NCBI GenBank assembly: GCA_002401765.2
Contig: NVTY02000010.1
Coordinates: 94,421 to 158,420, forward strand
Direction: 5' to 3'
DNA from: Thiotrichaceae bacterium
GTDB taxonomy: Bacteria; Pseudomonadota; Gammaproteobacteria; SZUA-140
Length of the DNA stretch: 64,000 nucleotides
Shown here: one piece after another, positions 46,350 to 53,912 of the stretch
Layout: every line of letters begins with the position of its first letter
How positions within the stretch are numbered: position 1 is the first letter of the stretch
The notes under the pieces: model-generated
What the model was told of the DNA's origin: nothing
What the model saw: only the letters and a program-made list of their open reading frames with translations
The model's database searches: none
Translations under genes and position numbers: made by a program

Positions 46350-46941
46350 AAAGATTGCTGCGCCGCTATTTTTCTTGTCGGCTTGCACAAATAAGGTGGC
46401 TTACCAGGGGGCGACTGACGTAGAGACGACGACGATTGATTTTGGTTCTACCGATCTGCAGCAAATAGCCACGAAAATGGTTGATTCACTATTAACCTTT
46501 CCGCCTATTGTACAGGTGACTGATGAGCGTCGCGCGGTAATGTTTGTTGATAAAATAAAAAATAAAACCACAGAGCATATCGATACCGAATCGATTATTG
46601 ATACAATTTCGAACCGTATTTTACGCTCAGGAAAATTTCGCTTTGTTGATATGAATAAGGTGAATAAGGTGAATAAGGTGAAAGAGGTGAGTGATCAACT
46701 GAAGTTTCAGAACAAAAGTGGCATGGTGAACCGCAACACGGCATCTCAGGTGGGGCGTCAAATCGGTGCGGAATATATGATGTACGGTAGCTTAAGTAGT
46801 CTTGTGAAACAGACCAAAGATGTGAAAGATGTTTATTATAAATTCATGCTTAAAGTGATGCACCTTGAGAGTGGTCTTATTGAATGGTCGGATGAAAAAG
46901 AGATCCGTAAGACGCGTGAAAAATCACTGTTTGGGCGCTAA
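46342..46941 (+). pseudogene. lpoB: lpoB with its start codon deleted
   Basis: Outer-membrane lipoprotein that activates penicillin-binding protein 1B. The coding body looks intact: lipobox LSAC in LFFLSACTNKVAYQG (Cys at 46384), TIDFGSTDLQQIATKMVDSL, VMFVDKIKNKTTEHIDTESI, ASQVGRQIGAEYMMYGSLSS and a normal C-terminus. Upstream of the lipobox the frame runs only through KIAAPLFF before meeting COG3014-derived sequence and a stop at 46339. No ATG, GTG or TTG lies before the signal helix; the first TTG (46375) is inside it. Expression would need a rare start (ATT at 46354) or is lost. A 27-bp triplication occurs inside. Confidence 0.75.
46654..46680 (+). repeat. Three tandem copies of a 9-bp unit in lpoB
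   Basis: AATAAGGTG three times in a row, coding for NKVNKVNKV. Being a multiple of three, copy-number change would not shift the frame. Confidence 0.9.
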
Positions 46942-46946
46942 TGGAT

Positions 46947-47500
46947 ATGAAATAAATTATTCCTATTGCATCACTGGTGGTAACACTTCTGATATTGCCG
47001 CCGCCATCAACAGCCTCTGATATTGTGGTGACTCATAGTAAAATGAGTCATGCCAGTGCGCCCTATATGGGCGTCAGTGTTGGTAGTGCCGATTATGATT
47101 TAGCAAATGACAGTTCGCCTTCATTTTCTATTTTTGCTGGCATGGCGCTGAATGAGGTGCTTGCGATTGAGCTGGGTATGAGCGATTTTGGTGATGTTGA
47201 TGATGTTACGGTAAAGAGAGGGGGTAGTGCTTTTCATGCTAGTATTTTGGTAAATAGCAGTTTTTCTAATGAGCTTAGCGGGTTTGGGCAATTAGGGCTA
47301 GCCAGCTGGGATTATGATTTCGCTAGTGGCAATGATAGCAGCGTGGATGTCTTTTGGGGCGTGGGCTGAATTATGATCTTGGGCGTGAGATGACTGCCCG
47401 TTTTTCGCTGCAGCAGTTTACACTCGATGCCAATATTGCAACGGTAGCGATAGACGAAACCATTTTGAATGTGAATGTGGGTTTTATTTATAGTTTCTGA
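46947..47500 (+). pseudogene. Outer-membrane beta-barrel protein gene with nonsense codon and frameshift
   Basis: OmpA-like or porin-family small barrel. The gene opens ATG AAA TAA, where the third codon (TAA) replaces a lysine codon expected in a signal peptide that continues IIPIASLVVTLLILPPPSTA. The mature part reads YMGVSVGSADYDLANDSSPS, FAGMALNEVLAIELGMSDFG, LSGFGQLGLASWDYDF. At about 47362 one base is missing (GVG then a stop). The next frame completes the barrel with LNYDLGREMTARFSLQQFTL and the C-terminal NVGFIYSF ending in phenylalanine. Two independent lesions make a sequencing artefact unlikely. Confidence 0.8.
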
Positions 47501-47524
47501 ATTATAGTTGATAGGCCTGCGGCG

Positions 47525-47553
47525 CAAAAAAGCACCGCTACAGCATTGCGGTG
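47525..47553 (-). terminator. Rho-independent terminator on the minus strand
   Basis: GCACCGC, 9-nt loop, GCGGTGC, then six Ts on the minus strand. It lies 16 bp after the stop of the small frameshifted gene at 47569 and supports that gene's past expression. Confidence 0.75.
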
Positions 47554-47568
47554 CAAAGTGAATCTTGC

Positions 47569-47726
47569 ATCATGTTATTGACCACAGGCTCTTTTGTTGG
47601 CCTTTGTACCATTCGTTAAAGTCTGCTTCAGCGGACTCTACAATTGGGATAGGTCCAGACTGAGGTGCCGTTTTCCAGCATTAATGTGGCTGTATTGTTT
47701 GGCCATACTTGAATATAAAAATTCAT
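47569..47726 (-). pseudogene. Small frameshifted gene, about 52 codons
   Basis: ATG at 47726 opens MNFYIQVWPNNTATLMLENG and continues TSVWTYPNC. One frame later come VESAEADFNEWYKGQQKSLW and a TGA at 47569. The length (158 bp) is not a multiple of three, consistent with one indel near 47640. The product would be a small soluble protein; I have seen similar short proteins annotated as hypothetical in gammaproteobacteria but cannot name the family. A strong terminator follows. Confidence 0.5.
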
Positions 47727-47978
47727 TTCTTTCGCCTTTGTGTTTTATTAGTCTGCGAGACTACCTGGTGGAAATGACAGTTCTGTTAAAAAATAATCAC
47801 TTTTTAGTGACATAGTGTTATCTCTTTATTTCTGCTGGGGTTTTATTTACCTAGTATTTGATTCTACGGGGCGCTATGGGTATTTACTTTTTTTCTCATG
47901 TGGTCAGAATGGAGTTTTAGGATGAAATTTTCTTAAGGGCAGCTCTATTAATTCTGAGCGTGGCAGATTGAATGCCCC
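47727..47978. other. Intergenic, no gene recognised
   Basis: AT-rich spacer of about 250 bp between graveyard genes; nothing beyond short random frames is visible. Confidence 0.4.
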
Positions 47979-48402
47979 ATGCGTTACATCAAGGCGTCAA
48001 TAGCAGGTAATACCCATACCTCTAGTGATGTGGGCGGCTGGGTCGATGTTGATATGCATACCCTGCAGCATAAAAAATACAGCAACATCTTTGGCCTGGG
48101 CGATTGCACTAATAGGCCTAACTCCAAGACGGCTGCTGCGATTAAAGGTCAGACACCCGTGGTTGCGTAACGTGGTGGCGGCGATCAATGGCCAGGTGGG
48201 TAAGGCCGCCTATGATGGCGACGCCTCATGCCCACTGGTTACCGGTTATGGCAAGCTGGTACTGGCGGAGTTTGATTACAACATGCTACCGAAAGAGACC
48301 TTCCCGTTTGACCAGGGGCGAGAGCGTCGTAGTATGTATTATCTAAAGAAATACGCGCTGACGAAATTCTACTGGGATGCGCTGCTGAAAGGGGGGATCT
48401 GA
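47979..48402 (+). pseudogene. C-terminal remnant of a sulfide:quinone oxidoreductase-like flavoprotein
   Basis: Flavin-dependent disulfide oxidoreductase tail. The first frame gives GGWVDVDMHTLQHKKYSNIF and GLGDCTNRPNSKTAAAIKGQ, the conserved FAD-binding GLGDxxxxPxSKT motif of SQR/flavocytochrome c sulfide dehydrogenase relatives. One extra base near 48168 shifts to a second frame: NVVAAINGQVGKAAYDGDAS, CPLVTGYGKLVLAEFDYNM, KETFPFDQGRERRSMYYLKK, ending FYWDALLKGGI. About 140 of roughly 400 residues survive; the N-terminal FAD domain and the active cysteines are gone. If ancestral, the lineage once oxidised sulfide by this enzyme or still has another copy. Confidence 0.8.
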
Positions 48403-48492
48403 ATGTGGGTGGTCGCTAGCGCGCACTCGTTTAAACTTGTGAAATAAAAGGCGCTCAACTTAGGGAGGCTCTAGATAAGTCCAGAGTCTGTC

Positions 48493-48608
48493 ATTGCGAG
48501 CGGAGCGTGACGAACTGGAAGTTCAAATCCTTTAGGGCGGCAGTCCCTGCATTGCCAGTATCATTGCGTTAGGCGATTGCCACGTCGCAGCGCTTTTCGT
48601 CATGACAC
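48493..48608. repeat. Dispersed repeat of the CATTGCGAGC-GGAGCGTGACG type
   Basis: TGTCATTGCGAGCGGAGCGTGACGA at 48490 onward and a partly inverted counterpart (TAGGCGATTGCCACGTCGCA ... CGTCATGACA) ending near 48606. It resembles the unit at 55047-55126. Such elements are scattered in intergenic DNA of many bacteria. Confidence 0.55.
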
Positions 48609-48623
48609 TTACTCAGCGAGTGC

Positions 48624-48872
48624 TTAGATTGGGTGCTCTTTTTTTTGCTCTAAAATATTGCACGCATCTTCTTTGGTGATGATATTACAATATTCCTCAT
48701 CGTGATTATAGGCAATCACCACCTCGCCGCTTTTCAGCTGCCGCATCACCTGCTTGATCTTGGTCTCCAGTGAAACCTCAATGTCACCGTAATCGGTACC
48801 GTTGCGGGTGACGAAATCTTCAACAAGGCCGCGTAGGGCATCTGGGCTGAGTTGTTCGAAGGGAATGAGCAT
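48624..48872 (-). CDS. yheU: YheU-family protein (UPF0270)
   Basis: Small cytoplasmic protein of about 82 aa. The family pattern is clear: MLIPFEQLSPDALRGLVEDF, VTRNGTDYGDIEVSLETKIK, QVMRQLKSGEVVIAYNHDEE. YheU proteins in E. coli and Pseudomonas start MIIPW, so the ATG at 48872 is preferred over upstream ATGs at 48881 and 48956. The C-terminus is about ten residues longer than the E. coli protein. Function unknown in the family. It is one of the few intact genes in the decayed region. Confidence 0.82.
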   Translation of the reverse strand: MLIPFEQLSPDALRGLVEDFVTRNGTDYGDIEVSLETKIKQVMRQLKSGEVVIAYNHDEEYCNIITKEDACNILEQKKEHPI

Positions 48873-48970
48873 CGGCGACATTATAGAATAATTCGGTGCT
48901 GAAATGTCGCTGATTGTGCGCAACCGGGCTGTTTTTAGGGTGCGGCAATTTGTCACTTCCGGTGTCGTAG

Positions 48971-49240
48971 GGTAATCATTTTACGCAGGCGTTAATCAAT
49001 TTTAAAGAGGATGGGCGTGCTGCCGTTCGTTGGAGCACTGAGGAGGCGATCCCCCTGGTCGATGGTGAACTGACAGAAGTTCTCATCAAATTGATAATTA
49101 ATGGTGAGCAAAAAACCACCGATGGTGCCGCGCTCAATGGCGAGGCCCTTTTTGTAGATGAAGTGGTTAATCCGCTCAATAACCACTATGCAGTATTCAA
49201 ACTAACCCCCGCTGACAATATGATGCACGCGCCGATGTAA
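48971..49240 (+). pseudogene. 5'-truncated coding remnant, family not recognised
   Basis: An 89-codon frame without a start codon, entering from a TAG at 48968-48970 and ending at a TAA (49238-49240). It reads TQALINFKEDGRAAVRWSTE, AIPLVDGELTEVLIKLIING and LNNHYAVFKLTPADNMMHAP. Regular alternation and the lack of stops indicate protein-coding ancestry. It lies 15 bp before the next remnant in the same direction, so they may derive from one operon. Confidence 0.45.
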
Positions 49241-49255
49241 TCGCTGGATGAACTA

Positions 49256-49684
49256 ATGAAACCTGTAGTACGGAAGGTGGCCCTTCTTGCGGGGGCTGAC
49301 ACTTTGTTTTCTCCCCTGGCCCAGGCGGCCTCCTGTTGTGGCGGTGGCGCTTCGAGTGCATTGGTGCTGCCGAAATTCTCCACCGCGATGGTTGACGTCT
49401 CGTTTGATATTGAGCAGTACGACGGCTTCTGGAATAACAGTGGTCGCCATAATCCTGATCCGCCGGGTTCTGATCTGAGTCAGTCTCGTTTGAATGTTGG
49501 TTACGCGCATCGCCTTTCCTGTGTGTGGAATGACAATCAGTACAGTGGCTTGTTGACCAACAGCGATGGCCTTGGCGATACGAAATTTAACCTATGGTAT
49601 GAGGCGTTTGATGGTATCACCTGTGTGTGGAAGGTGAAAAAACCTGCCGACCTTAAGCCTGCGCCTATTTTGGTGCGACGTTGA
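49256..49684 (+). pseudogene. Remnant of an outer-membrane transporter-like beta-barrel
   Basis: Begins with an ATG and an eroded signal region, then CCGGGASSALVLPKF and SFDIEQYDGFWNNSG, SQSRLNVGYAHRL, and SDGLGDTKFNLWYEAFDGIT. A CCGGG start and an SxGLGDxxxxLxYEAF strand are features I associate with a family of aromatic-compound/metal-related outer-membrane channel proteins of about 270-300 aa. Here only about 130 codons remain, with internal drop-outs (for instance the strand around CVWNDNQYSG). The frame then runs into sequence from a thioredoxin-like gene. Confidence 0.5.
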
Positions 49685-49943
49685 CAGTGATTTTGTGGTG
49701 CTGGGGATATCAAATGACCAGGCGAGCCATAAAAAATGCGTTGCAACCTTTATTAAGCGGTTGGACCTTAGTTTCCCGGTGCTGTTAGATTCAGATGGCA
49801 AGGTGAGTGAATACTTTTCGGTGTCGGGTATTCCGGTGAGCTTTTTAATTGGGCGTGATGGCGCAGTGCTTGCTCATGTGGTGGGTGAGCGAGAGTGGGG
49901 TAGTGAGGCATCATTTGAGTTGATAGATTATCTTTTGAAGTAG
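49683..49943 (+). pseudogene. C-terminal remnant of a TlpA-like thioredoxin-fold protein
   Basis: Reads DFVVLGISNDQASHKKCVAT, LDLSFPVLLDSDGKVSEYFS and the cis-proline segment VSGIPVSFLIGRDGAVLAHV, then a normal terminal helix (EASFELIDYLLK). The N-terminal part with the redox motif WCPPC is missing, so it cannot be a functional disulfide reductase. An internal ATG/GTG gives 82 codons, but no exported or catalytic product could result. It is fused after the barrel remnant at about 49670-49683. Confidence 0.7.
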
Positions 49944-49973
49944 TTTATTGGCCCGGTTATTTGGACTATTGAA

Positions 49974-50396
49974 TCAGCTCTGACGCTTTATCCAGTTGTT
50001 TTCGATCATCTTTAGAATGTCGCGCCAGCTGATGATCCCGATCGGCTGTTGATTGCTATTAATGATCGGAATACATGAAATATTGTGTTGATTGAAGATT
50101 GCGATAGCTTCGAAAATGCCTGCGCTAGCAGGCAGTGTAATAGGCTTATGAGACATGATTTGGTGAACCCTTTTATTCAGGGTGTGAGTATCATGGTCGG
50201 TTTCAGAATGGGTGCCAATGTTAGGGCTAATGGCTCGCAAGAGGTCTCGGTCAGAGATGACACCGACCAGCTTGTGATGCTCAATCACGAGTAGGTGATG
50301 AAAATGGACGTGATCAAAAATCTCTTTTACGACCGTTAGCGGATCGTCCATTTCGACTGTCACTATCTTGCGACTCATAATGGTATCGATAGTCAT
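49974..50396 (-). CDS. Two-CBS-domain protein
   Basis: 140-aa cytoplasmic protein consisting of a Bateman pair: MTIDTIMSRKIVTVEMDDPL, LLVIEHHKLVGVISDRDLLR, VHQIMSHKPITLPASAG, SCIPIINSNQQPIGIISWRD. Stand-alone CBS pairs bind adenosyl nucleotides and regulate other proteins; no partner is fused or obvious here. The YaiI-family gene lies 4 bp upstream on the same strand, so the two form a unit. Confidence 0.9.
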   Translation of the reverse strand: MTIDTIMSRKIVTVEMDDPLTVVKEIFDHVHFHHLLVIEHHKLVGVISDRDLLRAISPNIGTHSETDHDTHTLNKRVHQIMSHKPITLPASAGIFEAIAIFNQHNISCIPIINSNQQPIGIISWRDILKMIENNWIKRQS

Positions 50397-50400
50397 GTGC

Positions 50401-50841
50401 TTATTGGATTAACAATTTGTCCAGGTGGTTGGCAAATGCCATGCGATCACTTTTATTGAGTGCCGGTGGGCCACCGGTATCGACGCCGCTGGAGCGCATG
50501 GTATCGAGAAAATCTCGCATGTTAAGGCGGGCCTTGATATTGTCCGGGGTAAAAAGTTCACCGCGTGGGCTGAGTGCATGGCCGCCCTTTTCAATTACTT
50601 CGTCGGCGAGTGGAATGTCGCTGGTGATGACCAGATCCCCCGGTTCAATCCGTTTAACAATCTCATTATCGGCCACATCGAAGCCCTGGGAGACCTGCTG
50701 CATTTTTATAAAGGGTGAGGGTGGGATGCGAATGGGCTGGTTCGCCACCAGCGTTGTCTCTATCTGGGTGCGTGCCGCGGCACGGAATAGGATCTCCTTG
50801 ATCACCACTGGACAGGCATCTGCATCGACCCATATCTTCAT
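50401..50841 (-). CDS. yaiI: YaiI/YqxD family protein (UPF0178)
   Basis: 146-aa protein with a PIN-like/NYN fold by family. Starts [20 protein letters not shown], the hallmark of UPF0178; then [40 protein letters not shown], and a C-terminal [20 protein letters not shown]. Conserved Asp residues would form an acidic nuclease-like site, but an activity is not established. Followed by the CBS-pair gene with a 4-bp gap. Confidence 0.92.
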   Translation of the reverse strand: MKIWVDADACPVVIKEILFRAAARTQIETTLVANQPIRIPPSPFIKMQQVSQGFDVADNEIVKRIEPGDLVITSDIPLADEVIEKGGHALSPRGELFTPDNIKARLNMRDFLDTMRSSGVDTGGPPALNKSDRMAFANHLDKLLIQ

Positions 50842-50881
50842 CTTGTTGAATTCTGCTAATCAGCTTATTTGGAGGATTTGA

Positions 50882-50924
50882 TGTTAGCAATGAAACCGAG
50901 CTTTACCTAGTCTCATTGCTAACA
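50882..50924. repeat. Perfect 12-bp inverted repeat
   Basis: TGTTAGCAATGA (50882-50893) and TCATTGCTAACA (50913-50924) with a 19-nt loop, just upstream of yaiI. No T run follows on either strand. It overlaps a nine-codon frame with a good Shine-Dalgarno (GGAGG, six bases before ATG) on the plus strand. Confidence 0.6.
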
Positions 50925-51004
50925 GGCGGCGATTGTTAGAGGTTCATGTCAATTTAATGTTTAAAATTGGCCAGTTACGCTGCCTTTTGGGCCTTGCGTC
51001 AAAA

Positions 51005-51475
51005 CTACGTCGCACGGGTTTGACGGCGAAGGCTCGGTGTAAGTGCATCGAGACGATTTAATAGGATGAGAATTTTGAGATTATGTTCAGCCTGCTGCTG
51101 TCCCTGTTTACGGCACTGTTGTTGACGTATGAGGGCTTTCCACTCCGAGATGCTATCTCGTTGCGCAGTCGGTAATAATTGGTCACTGGTGGCAATGTTG
51201 GGTTGAAAATAGAGTGCGGCATGTTGATTGAATGTGAGTACTTTGAGTGAGTAGAGTTCACTGCTCATTTTGGCCATATTAGCGGGTGTAATCGCCCTGA
51301 GGTTGTAACGAGACATCACCTCTTTAGCGGCGGCTGCGAAATAAAATGCTTTATTTGCACTGGGGCGGTAGTAATACGGCATGAATTTGCTGGCAACTCG
51401 GCCAGAAAATCTAAGATTAGCGGTATGGCGTGCATTGTTTGGTAAATAAGGGACGGGTTGTCTTGCGTTAATCAT
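51005..51475 (-). CDS. Hypothetical protein behind a hexanucleotide repeat
   Basis: 156 aa, basic, no signal peptide or membrane helix. Segments such as FYFAAAAKEVMSRYNLRAIT and EHNLKILILLNRLDALTPSL are helical; the middle is rich in Q and K. No family recognised. The start ATG at 51475 has AAAGG about ten bases upstream. Between 20 and 55 bases upstream of the start lie six perfect copies of a six-base repeat, which would place the repeat in the promoter or 5' leader. Slippage there could change expression (see findings). Confidence 0.55.
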   Translation of the reverse strand: MINARQPVPYLPNNARHTANLRFSGRVASKFMPYYYRPSANKAFYFAAAAKEVMSRYNLRAITPANMAKMSSELYSLKVLTFNQHAALYFQPNIATSDQLLPTAQRDSISEWKALIRQQQCRKQGQQQAEHNLKILILLNRLDALTPSLRRQTRAT

Positions 51476-51494
51476 GTTGGTGTAACCTTTCTTG

Positions 51495-51530
51495 TCTATT
51501 TCTATTTCTATTTCTATTTCTATTTCTATT
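51495..51530. repeat. Hexanucleotide microsatellite (TCTATT) x6
   Basis: Six exact tandem copies, 51495-51530, directly upstream of the hypothetical gene at 51005-51475 (AATAGA on its coding strand). It is the only perfect microsatellite of this length noticed in the window. Confidence 0.95.
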
Positions 51531-51602
51531 CACTAGAGCAAATTTGGTGCCAGTTATTGAAAGGGGAGTGGGATATTATATGATTACGCTTGTTCAATGG
51601 GC

Positions 51603-51624
51603 TACTGACACCATGCTGTCAGCA
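51603..51624. promoter_or_regulatory. Palindromic operator candidate upstream of the AlkC-like gene
   Basis: TACTGACA ccatgc TGTCAGCA: CTGACA (51605-51610) and TGTCAG (51617-51622) with six bases between. A near-identical element (TACTGACA taatgc TGTCAGTA) stands before the VOC gene at 53834-53855. Confidence 0.5.
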
Positions 51625-51666
51625 GGCTAGTGCGAGAATCTTATTTTTAGCAATTTGGATCTGAAT

Positions 51667-52818
51667 ATGAGCAAAAAAAAATCTGAACCAGCGGTATTGA
51701 TGCGCGACGGCATTAGCGAAGTGAGTGTGCATGCGCTGGCACTACGCCTGAAATCAAACTGGAAGCCATTTAGCATCGGTAAATTTGAGCAGCTGATCTT
51801 TCCTGCATTACCTACTTTGGGGCTGGGAGAGCGTATTCAGCGGGTCCGGCGAGCACTGAAAGAGGCATTGCCGGATGATTTTCGCAAGGCGGTGCCGATT
51901 ATGGTCGACTCTCTCGGGCCTGAGATTCCAGAACACGGCCTTGAAAATATCGATCTGGCCGGGCCGAATGGTTTTATTGTGATGTCGCAGACCGCCTATG
52001 TGGCGCGTTATGGGCAGGAGCACTTTGACCTCTCGATGGCTGCCTTTTACGAGATGACCCGGCGTTTTTCGGCAGAAGGCTCGATACGTTATTTTATCTT
52101 GCAACACGAACGTCAAACGTTAAAGCAACTTGATGAATGGGCTCAGGATGATAACTTCCATGTTCGGCGGCTAGTGTCAGAATGTACCCGTCCGCGCCTG
52201 CCGTGGATGATTCGCCTACCTCAATATGTTGATAATCCAGCGCCGGTTTTAAAGCTGCTTAATAAGCTCAAAGATGATCCTTCACTTTATGTGCGCCGCT
52301 CGGTGGCCAATAACCTCAACGATATTGCAAAAGATAACCCTAATCTTGTCACAGCGACACTGCAGCGCTGGAATAAGCTGCCTGTGAGCAAGGAGATGGC
52401 GTGGTTAACGCGCCATGCACTGCGTACGTTGGTCAAACAAGGTAACTCAGCGGCATTGACCCTACTGGGTTACCCCCAATCGGTTAAGTTGAGCGTGGAA
52501 CAATTTAAGGTTGGGCCAAAGCGCTTGATGCTGGGTAATGAATTGAAGCTCAAGATTAAACTGGTTAGCCGTGAAAAAAAGCCGGTGCCGTTGATGATTG
52601 ATTTTGTGTTGCATCATATGAAAGCCAATGGGAAGCTACGCCCCAAGGTCTTCAAGCTGGCGAAAAAGATCATTGCCCCAGGGGAAGTGTTAACGATCGA
52701 AAAGCATCACCCGATGCGCCCCATCACCACGCGAAAATATTATAGCGGTGGTCATCAAGTCGAATTGCAGGTCAATGGCAAGATTGTCGCGAGTGATAGT
52801 TTCAATTTGCAGGTCTAA
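51667..52818 (+). CDS. AlkC-like DNA alkylation repair protein with C-terminal Ig-like domain
   Basis: About 383 aa. HEAT-like repeat DNA glycosylase of the AlkC/AlkD superfamily, removing alkylated bases without base flipping. Helical repeat region: FEQLIFPALPTLGLGERIQR, DLSMAAFYEMTRRFSAEGSI, RRLVSECTRPRLPWMIRLPQ, DPSLYVRRSVANNLNDIAKD. From about residue 275 a beta domain follows (VGPKRLMLGNELKLKIKLVS, KYYSGGHQVELQVNG), matching the Ig-like domain of some AlkC proteins. The ATG at 51667 is preferred over a TTG at 51655. The upstream palindrome suggests shared control with the VOC gene. Confidence 0.85.
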   Translation: MSKKKSEPAVLMRDGISEVSVHALALRLKSNWKPFSIGKFEQLIFPALPTLGLGERIQRVRRALKEALPDDFRKAVPIMVDSLGPEIPEHGLENIDLAGPNGFIVMSQTAYVARYGQEHFDLSMAAFYEMTRRFSAEGSIRYFILQHERQTLKQLDEWAQDDNFHVRRLVSECTRPRLPWMIRLPQYVDNPAPVLKLLNKLKDDPSLYVRRSVANNLNDIAKDNPNLVTATLQRWNKLPVSKEMAWLTRHALRTLVKQGNSAALTLLGYPQSVKLSVEQFKVGPKRLMLGNELKLKIKLVSREKKPVPLMIDFVLHHMKANGKLRPKVFKLAKKIIAPGEVLTIEKHHPMRPITTRKYYSGGHQVELQVNGKIVASDSFNLQV

Positions 52819-52848
52819 ATATAGTGCTACGGATGGTATCCTAGCACC

Positions 52849-53289
52849 ATGAACAGTGATGATTATCTATTTGTTTACGGCACACTGCGTCGCGGTGCGG
52901 CACGTACTGATGCGGGTGAGCGGGCCTTTGTACAGCTTGAAGCGGATGCCTCTTTTAGGGGACTTGCGACAATGGATGGACGACTGTTTGAAGTGGATGG
53001 TTATCCTGGCGGCTGTTATCAGTTTGCGGTGGGTTCGCAAGTGAGGGGTGATCTTTATCAGATTGATGCTGCTACAGGTCTGTTTTCCGCGCTGGATGCC
53101 TATGAAGAGAGTGATTCACACTTTGAGCAGCCTCGTGAATATCAACGCCAACGTGTGCCCGTTGCTTTAGGTGATGGTTCAGTCGTATACGCCTGGGCCT
53201 ATCTTTATCACTGTTCGATAGATGCATTGCTGGTGATTGAGTCAGGAGATTATCTTCTCTGGCAAAGGCAAAGGCAAAATGAAAAGTGA
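52849..53289 (+). CDS. Gamma-glutamylcyclotransferase-family protein
   Basis: 146-aa cytoplasmic protein of the GGCT/YtfP fold. The signature YLFVYGTLRRGAARTD opens the protein; ATMDGRLFEVDGYPGGCY and the acidic FSALDAYEESDSHFEQPREY (catalytic Glu region) follow, then VVYAWAYLY. Reactions of this family release 5-oxoproline from gamma-glutamyl compounds, though many bacterial members are unassigned. It begins 30 bp after the AlkC-like gene and is probably cotranscribed. Confidence 0.85.
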   Translation: MNSDDYLFVYGTLRRGAARTDAGERAFVQLEADASFRGLATMDGRLFEVDGYPGGCYQFAVGSQVRGDLYQIDAATGLFSALDAYEESDSHFEQPREYQRQRVPVALGDGSVVYAWAYLYHCSIDALLVIESGDYLLWQRQRQNEK

Positions 53290-53912
53290 TTAGGCGATAT
53301 TAAACTCGACTAAAATGGTTGGTTTTTAAGTGGCCTGCCGGGTAAGTTATTGTTTTGGTTAATTGTACTGCTGGTTATTGCGATGGCAGGATGTTGCTTC
53401 TTTGGCCACACTGGATTTTTGTCGCATATTGAGGCGACGGACTGGCGCTCGATGTTTGCAATGTAGTTGAATCTTATGATTACTGATTAAATATTCGGGA
53501 TAGGCGATGTTCAGGTTTGGTAAAGCAACGAAGTGCTAAATTTCAGCGTTATCAAGGTAATTATTTATATATAAAAGCTGTACTGTTTTGGTCTTTTTTG
53601 GTTAAATAGTCCCACTTGGTCGGGCATAGCTTGAGAATTGGTTGAGGGGGAACGATTTTCAAGCTGTGTTTGACTTAGTCTTGAACCAGGTCAGATGTCT
53701 CTTTCATCTGCATTAAGACCATCTTCAATGGTCGATACCTCTGTTATAAAAACGTTTTCTTTATAAAATGCAATTCAGTTGATGTGTCGTTACGGCTATC
53801 ATTTACTGGTATTTTTTGCGGGCTAAATTTTGATACTGACATAATGCTGTCAGTAGTCACTTGCTATGCTGTCATCTCCAAAATGTGATTAATGAAAAAA
53901 AGGAGAGGCACA
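53290..53912. other. Intergenic region with a membrane-peptide remnant
   Basis: About 600 bp. Near 53330-53466 a frame without a proper start reads SGLPGKLLFWLIVLLVIAMA then GCCFFGHTGFLSHIEATDW, apparently the tail of a small membrane protein. The rest is AT-rich without recognisable genes until the palindrome at 53834. Confidence 0.35.
53834..53874. promoter_or_regulatory. Palindromic operator candidate upstream of the VOC gene
   Basis: TACTGACA taatgc TGTCAGTA (CTGACA 53836-53841, TGTCAG 53848-53853), then an extra half site ATGCTGTCA at 53866-53874. It is shared with the AlkC-like promoter. The WYL regulator at 55449 is a candidate binder. Confidence 0.5.
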
